DNA of 64,000 nt from Astropecten irregularis (GCA_963971285.1 OZ020254.1:15840932-15904931), one strand, 5' to 3'. Shown: positions 13,108-29,220, numbered from the stretch's first letter. Notes: a model not told the origin generated them from the letters alone. Numbers and translations: made by a program.

Positions 13108-13899
13108 GATTAGACTGTTTTCTTCGAAAGTGATGGTAGAAGGAGTTGTATATCGAATGACCCCCTGAATGATTCGCACGGTTAATATAGCGTTGCGATG
13201 GATCGGGGAAGCAAGTCAAAGCAACCAATCACATTGCGGGAGTCACTCACGGATGGGTGCCCTCACTCAAGTTCGTCGGCGCCCCTGCATCTTCTGCCCC
13301 CCTCACGGGTGCATCTCTTGGCAAGCGGGAAAACATTAGTTATAACCATCAAAACGTATAGCATGAACCGCGTTGCACAGAACGCCCCGCTAATCGAATG
13401 TACTACATCTGAAATGTTGATGGGCCTATGTCCCCCTCTTTTAGTTTTCTCTTTCCCGTGAACAACTTTATGTCCGTAGTTTATACGCGTGTGTTTTAAA
13501 GCATGAACAAGTAATGCTAAGAATAACTGGCGTAAACTTTGTATTGTCCACCGTTCAAATCTTAACTCATTAAGCCAACTATACTATCAGATAAAAAAAA
13601 AAACTTGGCCGAACAATAATTGGAAACAGGTATCTTTTTGGAAATTGATTAATGTCCAATATTGAAAATGCCTTTTTTTTTGCTATTGATTTCCTATTAT
13701 GAGATCCGATAAGATTGTGTTAATATAATTCCCTCAGAATTCATGCAATTGTTCCCAAATATATATAAGCCCGTCTGAAATAGCAACAATAAGGGGGGGG
13801 GGACATCTCATATCACATTATTAAACAAACAACTCAAGCAATAGTTATAAGAAAACTAGGACAGCAGTACATGTTTTATCTCTTTTTTGAAGTTGGGGT

Positions 13900-13915
13900 G
13901 GCTCTGAAAAGAGCC
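13900..13915 (-). promoter_or_regulatory. Histone 3' stem-loop, H2B unit 4
   Basis: Canonical 16-mer with HDE. Confidence 0.95.
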
Positions 13916-13939
13916 GGTTTGATTGATTCCTTCCGTGGT

Positions 13940-14308
13940 TTACTTGGAAGTCGTGTACTTGGTGACGGCCTTGGTGCCTTCGCTGACCGCGTGCTTGGCC
14001 AGTTCTCCTGGAAGGAGGAGACGGACGGCAGTCTGGACCTCTCGGCTGGAAATGGTGGACTTCTTGTTGTACAGTGCAAGACGGGATGACTCTGCAGCAA
14101 TGCGCTCGAATATATCATTCACAAAACTGTTCATGATACTCATGGCGCGGCTTGAGATTCCTGTGTCGGGATGTACCTGCTTCATAACCTTGTAAATGTA
14201 GATGCCGTAACTCTCCTTACGACGTCGGCGTCTCTTTCTGTCTGTTCGAGCCGGAGCCTTGGTGTTTCCGGCTTTCTTCTGGCCCTTTCCGCTAACTTTA
14301 GGAGGCAT
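13940..14308 (-). CDS. H2B: Histone H2B (unit 4)
   Basis: 122 residues, majority protein. Cap motif 14341-14347, TATA 14370-14377, stem-loop 13900-13915. Confidence 0.98.
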   Translation of the reverse strand: MPPKVSGKGQKKAGNTKAPARTDRKRRRRRKESYGIYIYKVMKQVHPDTGISSRAMSIMNSFVNDIFERIAAESSRLALYNKKSTISSREVQTAVRLLLPGELAKHAVSEGTKAVTKYTTSK

Positions 14309-15068
14309 GGTGGTTTCTGCAATGCTTGGAGAGTAGAAAACGAATGATGGTCCACTGAGCCGCACCTAGCTTTTATGCACTTGGCTTGGGATTCTGGAAA
14401 TTCTGGTGCATTGTTTAAATTTCTAGAGTGCGGGAACTTGCGTATCGTTTACTCACTGATCCGTTGCAGAATGCAGGACAACGCAAAGCCTGTCACTCAT
14501 TGGTCGTCAAGCGAGAGGCGATGGAGAAAAGTTATACATGTCATATTTTCAAAATTATTCCAGGTCGTTTATCGAAGAGAAGAATTAGAGGGATAGAAAT
14601 TTCAACAGGCAGGAGAGGGTCTTGAATTGCCTTCCGAGTATCCACGTTAATGATATAAATTATCTCAGAAACACCGAATGTTTTCATGGTTACATGGAAT
14701 TCAACGATAGACTTTCAAGGAAACTTGAAATTCAATGTTAATGTATCTCAGTAATACGAAAAGTTATCTGAAGTCATCTTAGTGATACTGAATTCAATTA
14801 TTTGTTATCAATGCATTGCATGTTCCTAAAACTACTTATACCTGACAATGGACAGGCTTTGATAAAATATGTATTTAAAAACTGGCCTAGTACCCATGTG
14901 GACTCTAACCCGGGACGACCAAATCAACAACCTAAGCCCAAATAAAAATGCATGTAATAATAATATGTATAAAGCTAGATTGAATAACTGTTATTTATAT
15001 CGGCATAATTTATATAAGCAACAACGTTTCAGGGACAGACATATCAGACTCTCTTTTGAAGAAGTGGT

Positions 15069-15084
15069 GGCTCTGAAAAGAGCC
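15069..15084 (-). promoter_or_regulatory. Histone 3' stem-loop, H3 unit 4
   Basis: Canonical 16-mer with HDE. Confidence 0.95.
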
Positions 15085-15110
15085 GTTAGGTTTATTTTGG
15101 GTTTCCAGAT

Positions 15111-15533
<423 letters not shown>

Positions 15534-16251
15534 TCAGTATGATGAATTCGATTGGCTTGCTCTTGCTCTTAAAGAGACCAGGCGTTTCAAGGCCAACAAT
15601 AGAACGCGATTTGATTGGACGCCTCGATATGTCGACGCTGTGATTGGATAGAGATTAGGCAACGCGATATCAGTAACTGTATTATTGTCGATATCATTCT
15701 TATCTGTCCATGTCTTGCTCTTACTTGTCCTTTATATTATATAGGACGAAATATTAATATACACTATATCTTTCATCTTATTCTTTAATTTCTTGTGGAA
15801 AATGGTCGTTTCGAGATATCAAACAGAACATTTAGTAAACAGACAGACAAAAACATCTATTACAGCCTTATCCTTGGAAGGGACCCGTTGTATGTACTAA
15901 TGATTGCAGATGCACGGAAAACGTTGCATCACAACGGATTATAGGCCCCACGTACATTTACACAACGGATGAAATGGTATGAAAACATAAAGACATGGCA
16001 GATTTTGCTGCAAGGTAATAATATTACTGAAAAGTAATCATATTGACATTAAAAGTGCAAATAAAAGGCCAACCCCATTTAAAAAATATATGGATAATAA
16101 GGTAGATATATTCCAGAATTTAGATTTTTTTAAATTTTATTTTGCCCCCCCCCCCCCAGCCAAAAAGAAAAAGAGGAGAAAGAACTAAAATAAAGGACTA
16201 AAACCTATTTTTATTCAGACAGTGACTTCATCTCTTTTTTGAAAATGTGGT

Positions 16252-16267
16252 GGCTCTGAAAAGAGCC
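16252..16267 (-). promoter_or_regulatory. Histone 3' stem-loop, H4 unit 4
   Basis: Canonical 16-mer with HDE. Confidence 0.95.
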
Positions 16268-16290
16268 GTTTTGATGTTTGCATTCAAGGT

Positions 16291-16620
<330 letters not shown>

Positions 16621-17388
16621 TTACGATTCAGTATGACTTCACGAATGATGATGAGGATGCCAACCTCAACCATTATCTTCTTTTTGCGGACGCAGTAGGA
16701 AGCATTCGTGCAGTTAATCAAAACCGCAAATAACATGCTACGCATAATGATGGATTCTATAGTATTCTCGTCAAGATCTTCTAGCACAAGTGTTATCCCC
16801 ATATTTCCACCATTGTCGTCGTCATGGTTTAGCGCCATCAAAATCAAAACTATCCCCCCCCCCCGACCATCGCCAGCAAAAGAAATTCTCCCTGCGTCCA
16901 CAAATCAGCAGACGTGAATGCGAACACCGTCCCGGCCCATCATTCGTAAGTTTAACAAGACCATCTCAAAATAATAAAGAACTTAATAAGACATGCACTA
17001 AATTAATCATAAACCTAAGCACTGGAACGATAGAGACTGCGTGTAAAACTTATTGTTGACGGTACAAGGGACTGGCATGGTTGGATTGGACCGTTACGTA
17101 TATTGGGGGCGCTATACGCCGAAGGCGGTTGCCCGCTCTCGGTCGTAAAACGCACGAAAAACTCGGTGCGACCGTGAGGAACTTGAGACAAGTATTATAT
17201 CCCGAATTATCATTATTTCTACCACGAAGAGCCTTAAAATGTTACAATAAGTATTTCACACACAGAGACAAGTGCCCACCCACTCAAAAATGCCCAGGAG
17301 GTCTTACAAGTTTCATTAAAGTTATGATGTAGAAGGATTGAGACAAAGAGGCATACAGACAAGTTATACTCTTTTTTGAAAGTGTGGT

Positions 17389-17403
17389 GGCTCCGTTAGA
17401 GCC
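17389..17403 (-). promoter_or_regulatory. Variant stem-loop, H2A unit 4
   Basis: 15-nt H2A form. Confidence 0.9.
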
Positions 17404-17435
17404 GTTTGGTTTGAAAATGTGTGCCGGTGCCGTTC

Positions 17436-17813
17436 TCATGTTGAACTTTTGGCTGTCTTCTTGGGCAGGAGGACAGCTTGGATGTTGGGAAGTACACCTC
17501 CTTGGGCGATCGTAACACCGCTCAACAGCTTGTTCAACTCTTCATCGTTACGAACGGCCAGTTGCAGGTGACGAGGATTGATCCTTGACTTTTTGTTGTC
17601 ACGTGCAGCATTGCCAGCCAGCTCCAAGATCTCTGCCGTCAGGTACTCCATCACGGCTGCCAGGTAGACGGGGGCACCGGCTCCCACACGTTGGGCATAG
17701 TTACCCTTGCGCAAATACCGGTGGACACGACCGACTGGAAATTGAAGGCCCGCTCGTGCAGATCTGCTCTTGGCTTTGCTCCTAGCTTTGCCGCTCTTTC
17801 CACGTCCAGACAT
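17436..17813 (-). CDS. H2A: Histone H2A (unit 4)
   Basis: 125 residues, majority protein. Cap motif 17860-17866, TATA 17888-17895, 15-nt stem-loop 17389-17403. Confidence 0.98.
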   Translation of the reverse strand: MSGRGKSGKARSKAKSRSARAGLQFPVGRVHRYLRKGNYAQRVGAGAPVYLAAVMEYLTAEILELAGNAARDNKKSRINPRHLQLAVRNDEELNKLLSGVTIAQGGVLPNIQAVLLPKKTAKSST

Positions 17814-18607
17814 GATTAGACTGTTTTCTTCGAAAGTGATGGTAGAAGGAGTTGTATATCGAATGACCCCCTGAATGATTCGCACGGTTAATATAGCGTT
17901 GCGATGGATCGGGGAAGCAAGTCAAAGCAACCAATCACATTGCGGGAGTCACTCACGGATGGGTGCCCTCACTCAAGTTCGTCGGCGCCCCTGCATCTTC
18001 TGCCCCCCTCACGGGTGCATCTCTTGGCAAGCGGGAAAACATTAGTTATAACCATCAAAACGTATAGCATAAACCGCGTTGCACAGAACGCCCCGCTAAT
18101 CGAATGTACTACATCTGAAATGTTGATGGGCCTATGTCCCCCTCTTTTAGTTTTCTCTTTCCCGTGAACAACTTTATGTCCGTAGTTTATACGCGTGTGT
18201 TTTAAAGCATGAACAAGTAATGCTAAGAATAACTGGCGTAAACTTTGTATTGTCCACCGTTCAAATCTTAACTCATTAAGCCAACTATACTATCAGATAA
18301 AAAAAAAAACTTGGCCGAACAATAATTGGAAACAGGTATCTTTTTGGAAATTGATTAATGTCCAATATTGAAAATGCCTTTTTTTTTGCTATTGATTTCC
18401 TATTATGAGATCCGATAAGATTGTGTTAATATAATTCCCTCAGAATTCATGCAATTGTTCCCAAATATATATAAGCCCGTCTGAAATAGCAACAATAAGG
18501 GGGGGGGGGGACATCTCATATCACATTATTAAACAAACAACTCAAGCAATAGTTATAAGAAAACTAGGACAGCAGTACATGTTTTATCTCTTTTTTGAAG
18601 TTGGGGT

Positions 18608-18623
18608 GGCTCTGAAAAGAGCC
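18608..18623 (-). promoter_or_regulatory. Histone 3' stem-loop, H2B unit 5
   Basis: Canonical 16-mer with HDE. Confidence 0.95.
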
Positions 18624-18647
18624 GGTTTGATTGATTCCTTCCGTGGT

Positions 18648-19016
18648 TTACTTGGAAGTCGTGTACTTGGTGACGGCCTTGGTGCCTTCGCTGACCGCGT
18701 GCTTGGCCAGTTCTCCTGGAAGGAGGAGACGGACGGCAGTCTGGACCTCTCGGCTGGAAATGGTTGACTTCTTGTTGTACAGTGCAAGACGGGATGACTC
18801 TGCAGCAATGCGCTCGAATATATCATTCACAAAACTGTTCATGATACTCATGGCGCGGCTTGAGATTCCTGTGTCGGGATGTACCTGCTTCATAACCTTG
18901 TAAATGTAGATGCCGTAACTCTCCTTACGACGTCGGCGTCTCTTTCTGTCTGTTCGAGCCGGAGCCTTGGTGTTTCCGGCTTTCTTCTGGCCCTTTCCGC
19001 TAACTTTAGGAGGCAT
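18648..19016 (-). CDS. H2B: Histone H2B (unit 5)
   Basis: 122 residues, majority protein; one silent change in a Ser codon near 18766. Cap motif 19049-19055, TATA 19078-19085, stem-loop 18608-18623. Confidence 0.98.
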   Translation of the reverse strand: MPPKVSGKGQKKAGNTKAPARTDRKRRRRRKESYGIYIYKVMKQVHPDTGISSRAMSIMNSFVNDIFERIAAESSRLALYNKKSTISSREVQTAVRLLLPGELAKHAVSEGTKAVTKYTTSK

Positions 19017-19776
19017 GGTGGTTTCTGCAATGCTTGGAGAGTAGAAAACGAATGATGGTCCACTGAGCCGCACCTAGCTTTTATGCACTTGGCTTGGGAT
19101 TCTGGAAATTCTGGTGCATTGTTTAAATTTCTAGAGTGCGGGAACTTGCGTGTCGTTTACTCACTGATCCGTTGCAGAATGCAGGACAACGCAAAGCCTG
19201 TCACTCATTGGTCGTCAAGCGAGAGGCGATGGAGAAAAGTTATACATGTCATATTTTCAAAATTATTCCAGGTCGTTTATCGAAGAGAAGAATTAGAGGG
19301 ATAGAAATTTCAACAGGCAGGAGAGGGTCTTGAATTGCCTTCCGAGTATCCACGTTAATGATATAAATTATCTCAGAAACACCGAATGTTTTCATGGTTA
19401 CATGGAATTCAACGATAGACTTTCAAGGAAACTTGAAATTCAATGTTAATGTATCTCAGTAATACGAAAAGTTATCTGAAGTCATCTTAGTGATACTGAA
19501 TTCAATTATTTGTTATCAATGCATTGCATGTTCCTAAAACTACTTATACCTGACAATGGACAGGCTTTGATAAAATATGTATTTAAAAACTGGCCTAGTA
19601 CCCATGTGGACTCTAACCCGGGACGACCAAATCAACAACCTAAGCCCAAATAAAAATGCATGTAATAATAATATGTATAAAGCTAGATTGAATAACTGTT
19701 ATTTATATCGGCATAATTTATATAAGCAACAACGTTTCAGGGACAGACATATCAGACTCTCTTTTGAAGAAGTGGT

Positions 19777-19792
19777 GGCTCTGAAAAGAGCC
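19777..19792 (-). promoter_or_regulatory. Histone 3' stem-loop, H3 unit 5
   Basis: Canonical 16-mer with HDE. Confidence 0.95.
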
Positions 19793-19818
19793 GTTAGGTT
19801 TATTTTGGGTTTCCAGAT

Positions 19819-20350
<532 letters not shown>

Positions 20351-20944
20351 GGCAACGCGATATCAGTAACTGTATTATTGTCGATATCATTCTTATCTGT
20401 CCATGTCTTGCTCTTACTTGTCCTTTATATTATATAGGACGAAATATTAATATACACTATATCTTTCATCTTATTCTTTAATTTCTTGTGGTAAATGGTC
20501 GTTTCGAGATATCAAACAGAACATTTAGTAAACAGACAGACAAAAACATCTATTACAGCCTTATCCTTGGAAGGGACCCGTTGTATGTACTAATGATTGC
20601 AGATGCACGGAAAACGTTGCATCACAACGGATTATAGGCCCCACGTACATTTACACAACGGATGAAATGGTATGAAAACATAAAGACATGGCAGATTTTG
20701 CTGCAAGGTAATAATATTACTGAAAAGTAATCATATTGACATTAAAAGTGCAAATTAAAGGCCAACCCCATTTAAAAAATATATGGATAATAAGGTAGAT
20801 ATATTCCAGAATTTAGATTTTTTTAAATTTTATTTTGCCCCCCCCCCCCCAGCCAAAAAGAAAAAGAGGAGAAAGAACTAAAATAAAGGACTAAAACCTA
20901 TTTTTATTCAGACAGTGACTTCATCTCTTTTTTGAAAATGTGGT

Positions 20945-20960
20945 GGCTCTGAAAAGAGCC
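20945..20960 (-). promoter_or_regulatory. Histone 3' stem-loop, H4 unit 5
   Basis: Canonical 16-mer with HDE, kept although the gene has lost its start codon. Confidence 0.95.
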
Positions 20961-20983
20961 GTTTTGATGTTTGCATTCAAGGT

Positions 20984-21313
<330 letters not shown>

Positions 21314-22081
21314 TTACGATTCAGTATGACTTCACGAATGATGATGAGGATGCCAACCTCAACCATTATCTTCTTTTTGCGGACGCAGTAGGAAGCATTC
21401 GTGCAGTTAATCAAAACCGCAAATAACATGCTACGCATAATGATGGATTCTATAGTATTCTCGTCAAGATCTTCTAGCACAAGTGTTATCCCCATATTTC
21501 CACCATTGTCGTCGTCATGGTTTAGCGCCATCAAAATCAAAACTATCCCCCCCCCCCGACCATCGCCAGCAAAAGAAATTCTCCCTGCGTCCACAAATCA
21601 GCAGACGTGAATGCGAACACCGTCCCGGCCCATCATTCGTAAGTTTAACAAGACCATCCCAAAATAATAAAGAACTTAATAAGACATGCACTAAATTAAT
21701 CACAAACCTAAGCACTGGAACGATAGAGACTGCGTGTAAAACTTATTGTTGACGGTACAAGGGACTGGCATGGTTGGATTGGACCGTTACGTATATTGGG
21801 GGCGCTATACGCCGAAGGCGGTTGCCCGCTCTCGGTCGTAAAACGCACGAAAAACTCGGTGCGACCGTGAGGAACTTGAGACAAGTATTATATCCCGAAT
21901 TATCATTATTTCTACCACGAAGAGCCTTAAAATGTTACAATAAGTATTTCACACACAGAGACAAGTGCCCACCCACTCAAAAATGCCCAGGAGGTCTTAC
22001 AAGTTTCATTAAAGTTATGATGTAGAAGGATTGAGACAAAGAGGCATACAGACAAGTTATACTCTTTTTTGAAAGTGTGGT

Positions 22082-22096
22082 GGCTCCGTTAGAGCC
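22082..22096 (-). promoter_or_regulatory. Variant stem-loop, H2A unit 5
   Basis: 15-nt H2A form. Confidence 0.9.
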
Positions 22097-22128
22097 GTTT
22101 GGTTTGAAAATGTGTGCCGGTGCCGTTC

Positions 22129-22506
22129 TCATGTTGAACTTTTGGCTGTCTTCTTGGGCAGGAGGACAGCTTGGATGTTGGGAAGTACACCTCCTTGGGC
22201 GATCGTAACACCGCTCAACAGCTTGTTCAACTCTTCATCGTTACGAACGGCCAGTTGCAGGTGACGAGGATTGATCCTTGACTTTTTGTTGTCACGTGCA
22301 GCATTGCCAGCCAGCTCCAAGATCTCTGCCGTCAGGTACTCCATCACGGCTGCCAGGTAGACGGGGGCACCGGCTCCCACACGTTGGGCATAGTTACCCT
22401 TGCGCAAATACCGGTGGACACGACCGACTGGAAATTGAAGGCCCGCTCGTGCAGATCTGCTCTTGGCTTTGCTCCTAGCTTTGCCGCTCTTTCCACGTCC
22501 AGACAT
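22129..22506 (-). CDS. H2A: Histone H2A (unit 5)
   Basis: 125 residues, majority protein. Cap motif 22553-22559, TATA 22581-22588, 15-nt stem-loop 22082-22096. Confidence 0.98.
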   Translation of the reverse strand: MSGRGKSGKARSKAKSRSARAGLQFPVGRVHRYLRKGNYAQRVGAGAPVYLAAVMEYLTAEILELAGNAARDNKKSRINPRHLQLAVRNDEELNKLLSGVTIAQGGVLPNIQAVLLPKKTAKSST

Positions 22507-23300
22507 GATTAGACTGTTTTCTTCGAAAGTGATGGTAGAAGGAGTTGTATATCGAATGACCCCCTGAATGATTCGCACGGTTAATATAGCGTTGCGATGG
22601 ATCGGGGAAGCAAGTCAAAGCAACCAATCACATTGCGGGAGTCACTCACGGATGGGTGCCCTCACTCAAGTTCGTCGGCGCCCCTGCATCTTCTGCCCCC
22701 CTCACGGGTGCATCTCTTGGCAAGCGGGAAAACATTAGTTATAACCATCAAAACGTATAGCATGAACCGCGTTGCACAGAACGCCCCGCTAATCGAATGT
22801 ACTACATCTGAAATGTTGATGGGCCTATGTCCCCCTCTTTTAGTTTTCTCTTTCCCGTGAACAACTTTATGTCCGTAGTTTATACGCGTGTGTTTTAAAG
22901 CATGAACAAGTAATGCTAAGAATAACTGGCGTAAACTTTGTATTGTCCACCGTTCAAATCTTAACTCATTAAGCCAACTATACTATCAGATAAAAAAAAA
23001 AACTTGGCCGAACAATAATTGGAAACAGGTATCTTTTTGGAAATTGATTAATGTCCAATATTGAAAATGCCTTTTTTTTTGCTATTGATTTCCTATTATG
23101 AGATCCGATAAGATTGTGTTAATATAATTCCCTCAGAATTCATGCAATTTTTTTCAAATATATATAAGCCCGTCTGAAATAGCAACAATAAGGGGGGGGG
23201 GGGACATCTCATATCACATTATTAAACAAACAACTCAAGCAATAGTTATAAGAAAACTAGGACAGCAGTACATGTTTTATCTCTTTTTTGAAGTTGGGGT

Positions 23301-23316
23301 GGCTCTGAAAAGAGCC
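23301..23316 (-). promoter_or_regulatory. Histone 3' stem-loop, H2B unit 6
   Basis: Canonical 16-mer with HDE. Confidence 0.95.
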
Positions 23317-23340
23317 GGTTTGATTGATTCCTTCCGTGGT

Positions 23341-23709
23341 TTACTTGGAAGTCGTGTACTTGGTGACGGCCTTGGTGCCTTCGCTGACCGCGTGCTTGGC
23401 CAGTTCTCCTGGAAGGAGGAGACGGACGGCAGTCTGGACCTCTCGGCTGGAAATGGTGGACTTCTTGTTGTACAGTGCAAGACGGGATGACTCTGCAGCA
23501 ATGCGCTCGAATATATCATTCACAAAACTGTTCATGATACTCATGGCGCGGCTTGAGATTCCTGTGTCGGGATGTACCTGCTTCATAACCTTGTAAATGT
23601 AGATGCCGTAACTCTCCTTACGACGTCGGCGTCTCTTTCTGTCTGTTCGAGCCGGAGCCTTGGTGTTTGCGGCTTTCTTCTGGCCCTTTCCGCTAACTTT
23701 AGGAGGCAT
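23341..23709 (-). CDS. H2B: Histone H2B (unit 6), Gly14Ala
   Basis: 122 residues with one private change in the tail, Gly14 to Ala (KKAAN for KKAGN). The fold is unchanged, so it is probably functional. Cap motif 23742-23748, TATA 23771-23778, stem-loop 23301-23316. Confidence 0.98.
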   Translation of the reverse strand: MPPKVSGKGQKKAANTKAPARTDRKRRRRRKESYGIYIYKVMKQVHPDTGISSRAMSIMNSFVNDIFERIAAESSRLALYNKKSTISSREVQTAVRLLLPGELAKHAVSEGTKAVTKYTTSK

Positions 23710-24469
23710 GGTGGTTTCTGCAATGCTTGGAGAGTAGAAAACGAATGATGGTCCACTGAGCCGCACCTAGCTTTTATGCACTTGGCTTGGGATTCTGGAA
23801 ATTCTGGTGCATTGTTTAAATGTCTAGAGTGCGGGAACTTGCGTATCGTTTACTCACTGATCCGTTGCAGAATGCAGGACAACGCAAAGCCTGTCACTCA
23901 TTGGTCGTCAAGCGAGAGGCGATGGAGAAAAGTTATACATGTCATATTTTCAAAATTATTCCAGGTCGTTTATCGAAGAGAAGAATTAGAGGGATAGAAA
24001 TTTCAACAGGCAGGAGAGGGTCTTGAATTGCCTTCCGAGTATCCACGTTAATGATATAAATTATCTCAGAAACACCGAATGTTTTCATGGTTACATGGAA
24101 TTCAACGATAGACTTTCAAGGAAACTTGAAATTCAATGTTAATGTATCTCAGTAATACGAAAAGTTATCTGAAGTCATCTTAGTGATACTGAATTCAATT
24201 ATTTGTTATCAATGCATTGCATGTTCCTAAAACTACTTATACCTGACAATGGACAGGCTTTGATAAAATATGTATTTAAAAACTGGCCTAGTACCCATGT
24301 GGACTCTAACCCGGGACGACCAAATCAACAACCTAAGCCCAAATAAAAATGCATGTAATAATAATATGTATAAAGCTAGATTGAATAACTGTTATTTATA
24401 TCGGCATAATTTATATAAGCAACAACGTTTCAGGGACAGACATATCAGACTCTCTTTTGAAGAAGTGGT

Positions 24470-24485
24470 GGCTCTGAAAAGAGCC
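24470..24485 (-). promoter_or_regulatory. Histone 3' stem-loop, H3 unit 6
   Basis: Canonical 16-mer with HDE. Confidence 0.95.
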
Positions 24486-24511
24486 GTTAGGTTTATTTTT
24501 TGTTTCCAGAT

Positions 24512-24934
<423 letters not shown>

Positions 24935-25654
24935 TCAGTATGATGAATTCGATTGGCTTGCTCTTGCTCTTAAAGAGACCAGGCGTTTCAAGGCCAACAA
25001 TAGAACGCGATTTGATTGGACGCCTCGATATGTCGACGCTGTGATTGGATAGAGATTAGGCAACGCGATATCAGTAACTGTATTATTGTCGATATCATTC
25101 TTATCTGTCCATGTCTTGCTCTTACTTGTCCTTTATATTATATAGGACGAAATATTAATATACACTATATCTTTCATCTTATTCTTTAATTTCTTGTGGA
25201 AAATGGTCGTTTCGAGATATCAAACAGAACATTTAGTAAACAGACAGACAAAAACATCTATTACAGCCTTATCCTTGGAAGGGACCCGTTGTATGTACTA
25301 ATGATTGCAGATGCACGGTAAACGTTGCATCACAACGGATTATAGGCCCCACGTACATTTACACAACGGATGAAATGGTATGAAAACATAAAGACATGGC
25401 AGATTTTGCTGCAAGGTAATAATATTACTGAAAAGTAATCATATTGACATTAAAAGTGCAAATAAAAGGCCAACCCCATTTAAAAAATATATGGATAATA
25501 AGGTAGATATATTCCAGAATTTAGATTTTTTTAAATTTTATTTTGCCCCCCCCCCCCCCCAGCCAAAAAGAAAAAGAGGAGAAAGAACTAAAATAAAGGA
25601 CTAAAACCTATTTTTATTCATACAGTGACTTCATCTCTTTTTTGAAAATGTGGT

Positions 25655-25670
25655 GGCTCTGAAAAGAGCC
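25655..25670 (-). promoter_or_regulatory. Histone 3' stem-loop, H4 unit 6
   Basis: Canonical 16-mer with HDE. Confidence 0.95.
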
Positions 25671-25693
25671 GTTTTGATGTTTGCATTCAAGGT

Positions 25694-26023
<330 letters not shown>

Positions 26024-26791
26024 TTACGATTCAGTATGACTTCACGAATGATGATGAGGATGCCAACCTCAACCATTATCTTCTTTTTGCGGACGCAGTA
26101 GGAAGCATTCGTGCAGTTAATCAAAACCGCAAATAACATGCTACGCATAATGATGGATTCTATAGTATTCTCGTCAAGATCTTCTAGCACAAGTGTTATC
26201 CCCATATTTCCACCATTGTCGTCGTCATGGTTTAGCGCCATCAAAATCAAAACTATCCCCCCCCCCCGACCATCGCCAGCAAAAGAAATTCTCCCTGCGT
26301 CCACAAATCAGCAGACGTGAATGCGAACACCGTCCCGGCCCATCATTCGTAAGTTTAACAAGACCATCCCAAAATAATAAAGAACTTAATAAGACATGCA
26401 CTAAATTAATCATAAACCTAAGCACTGGAACGATAGAGACTGCGTGTAAAACTTATTGTTGACGGTACAAGGGACTGGCATGGTTGGATTGGACCGTTAC
26501 GTATATTGGGGGCGCTATACGCCGAAGGCGGTTGCCCGCTCTCGGTCGTAAAACGCACGAAAAACTCGGTGCGACCGTGAGGAACTTGAGACAAGTATTA
26601 TATCCCGAATTATCATTATTTCTACCACGAAGAGCCTTAAAATGTTACAATAAGTATTTCACACACAGAGACAAGTGCCCACCCACTCAAAAATGCCCAG
26701 GAGGTCTTACAAGTTTCATTAAAGTTATGATGTAGAAGGATTGAGACAAAGAGGCATACAGACAAGTTATACTCTTTTTTGAAAGTGTGGT

Positions 26792-26806
26792 GGCTCCGTT
26801 AGAGCC
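26792..26806 (-). promoter_or_regulatory. Variant stem-loop, H2A unit 6
   Basis: 15-nt H2A form. Confidence 0.9.
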
Positions 26807-26838
26807 GTTTGGTTTGAAAATGTGTGCCGGTGCCGTTC

Positions 26839-27216
26839 TCATGTTGAACTTTTGGCTGTCTTCTTGGGCAGGAGGACAGCTTGGATGTTGGGAAGTACAC
26901 CTCCTTGGGCGATCGTAACACCGCTCAACAGCTTGTTCAACTCTTCATCGTTACGAACGGCCAGTTGCAGGTGACGAGGATTGATCCTTGACTTTTTGTT
27001 GTCACGTGCAGCATTGCCAGCCAGCTCCAAGATCTCTGCCGTCAGGTACTCCATCACGGCTGCCAGGTAGACGGGGGCACCGGCTCCCACACGTTGGGAA
27101 TAGTTACACTTGCGCAAATACCGGTGGACACGACCGACTGGAAATTGAAGGCCCGCTCGTGCAGATCTGCTCTTGGCTTTGCTCCTAGCTTTGCCGCTCT
27201 TTCCACGTCCAGACAT
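26839..27216 (-). CDS. H2A: Histone H2A (unit 6), Gly37Cys and Ala40Ser
   Basis: 125 residues with two private changes four codons apart in the strongly conserved [11 protein letters not shown] loop: Gly37 to Cys and Ala40 to Ser. Ser at this place occurs in vertebrate H2A; Cys at 37 is unusual and may impair DNA contact. Cap motif 27263-27269, TATA 27291-27298, 15-nt stem-loop 26792-26806. Confidence 0.96.
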   Translation of the reverse strand: MSGRGKSGKARSKAKSRSARAGLQFPVGRVHRYLRKCNYSQRVGAGAPVYLAAVMEYLTAEILELAGNAARDNKKSRINPRHLQLAVRNDEELNKLLSGVTIAQGGVLPNIQAVLLPKKTAKSST

Positions 27217-28009
27217 GATTAGACTGTTTTCTTCGAAAGTGATGGTAGAAGGAGTTGTATATCGAATGACCCCCTGAATGATTCGCACGGTTAATATAGC
27301 GTTGCGATGGATCGGGGAAGCAAGTCAAAGCAACCAATCACATTGCGGGAGTCACTCACGGATGGGTGCCCTCACTCAAGTTCGTCGGCGCCCCTGCATC
27401 TTCTGCCCCCCTCACGGGTGCATCTCTTGGCAAGCGGGAAAACATTAGTTATAACCATCAAAACGTATAGCATGAACCGCGTTGCACAGAACGCCCCGCT
27501 AATCGAATGTACTACATCTGAAATGTTGATGGGCCTATGTCCCCCTCTTTTAGTTTTCTCTTTCCCGTGAACAACTTTATGTCCGTAGTTTATACGCGTG
27601 TGTTTTAAAGCATGAACAAGTAATGCTAAGAATAACTGGCGTAAACTTTGTATTGTCCACCGTTCAAATCTTAACTCATTAAGCCAACTATACTATCAGA
27701 TAAAAAAAAAAACTTGGCCGAACAATAATTGGAAACAGGTATCTTTTTGGAAATTGATTAATGTCCAATATTGAAAATGCCTTTTTTTTTGCTATTGATT
27801 TCCTATTATGAGATCCGATAAGATTGTGTTAATATAATTCCCTCAGAATTCATGCAATTGTTCCCAAATATATATAAGCCCGTCTGAAATAGCAACAATA
27901 AGGGGGGGGGGGACATCTCATATCACATTATTAAACAAACAACTCAAGCAATAGTTATAAGAAAACTAGGACAGCAGTACATGTTTTATCTCTTTTTTGA
28001 AGTTGGGGT

Positions 28010-28025
28010 GGCTCTGAAAAGAGCC
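28010..28025 (-). promoter_or_regulatory. Histone 3' stem-loop, H2B unit 7
   Basis: Canonical 16-mer with HDE. Confidence 0.95.
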
Positions 28026-28049
28026 GGTTTGATTGATTCCTTCCGTGGT

Positions 28050-28418
28050 TTACTTGGAAGTCGTGTACTTGGTGACGGCCTTGGTGCCTTCGCTGACCGC
28101 GTGCTTGGCCAGTTCTCCTGGAAGGAGGAGACGGACGGCAGTCTGGACCTCTCGGCTGGAAATGGTGGACTTCTTGTTGTACAGTGCAAGACGGGATGAC
28201 TCTGCAGCAATGCGCTCGAATATATCATTCACAAAACTGTTCATGATACTCATGGCGCGGCTTGAGATTCCTGTGTCGGGATGTACCTGCTTCATAACCT
28301 TGTAAATGTAGATGCCGTAACTCTCCTTACGACGTCGGCGTCTCTTTCTGTCTGTTCGAGCCGGAGCCTTGGTGTTTCCGGCTTTCTTCTGACCCTTTCC
28401 GCTAACTTTAGGAGGCAT
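28050..28418 (-). CDS. H2B: Histone H2B (unit 7)
   Basis: 122 residues, majority protein; one silent Gly codon change near 28392. Cap motif 28451-28457, TATA 28480-28487, stem-loop 28010-28025. Confidence 0.98.
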   Translation of the reverse strand: MPPKVSGKGQKKAGNTKAPARTDRKRRRRRKESYGIYIYKVMKQVHPDTGISSRAMSIMNSFVNDIFERIAAESSRLALYNKKSTISSREVQTAVRLLLPGELAKHAVSEGTKAVTKYTTSK

Positions 28419-29178
28419 GGTGGTTTCTGCAATGCTTGGAGAGTAGAAAACGAATGATGGTCCACTGAGCCGCACCTAGCTTTTATGCACTTGGCTTGGG
28501 ATTCTGGAAATTTTGGTGCATTGTTTAAATTTCTAGAGTGCGGGAACTTGCGTATCGTTTACTCACTGATCCGTTGCAGAATGCAGGACAACGCAAAGCC
28601 TGTCACTCATTGGTCGTCAAGCGAGAGGCGATGGAGAAAAGTTATACATGTCATATTTTCAAAATTATTCCAGGTCGTTTATCGAAGAGAAGAATTAGAG
28701 GGATAGAAATTTCAACAGGCAGGAGAGGGTCTTGAATTGCCTTCCGAGTATCCACGTTAATGATATAAATTATCTCAGAAACACCGAATGTTTTCATGGT
28801 TACATGGAATTCAACGATAGACTTTCAAGGAAACTTGAAATTCAATGTTAATGTATCTCAGTAATACGAAAAGTTATCTGAAGTCATCTTAGTGATACTG
28901 AATTCAATTATTTGTTATCAATGCATTGCATGTTCCTAAAACTACTTATACCTGACAATGGACAGGCTTTGATAAAATATGTATTTAAAAACTGGCCTAG
29001 TACTCATGTGGACTCTAACCCGGGACGACCAAATCAACAACCTAAGCCCAAATAAAAATGCATGTAATAATAATATGTATAAAGCTAGATTGAATAACTG
29101 TTATTTATATCGGCATCATTTATATAAGCAACAACGTTTCAGGGACAGACATATCAGACTCTCTTTTGAAGAAGTGGT

Positions 29179-29194
29179 GGCTCTGAAAAGAGCC
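29179..29194 (-). promoter_or_regulatory. Histone 3' stem-loop, H3 unit 7
   Basis: Canonical 16-mer with HDE. Confidence 0.95.
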
Positions 29195-29220
29195 GTTAGG
29201 TTTATTTTGGGTTTCCAGAT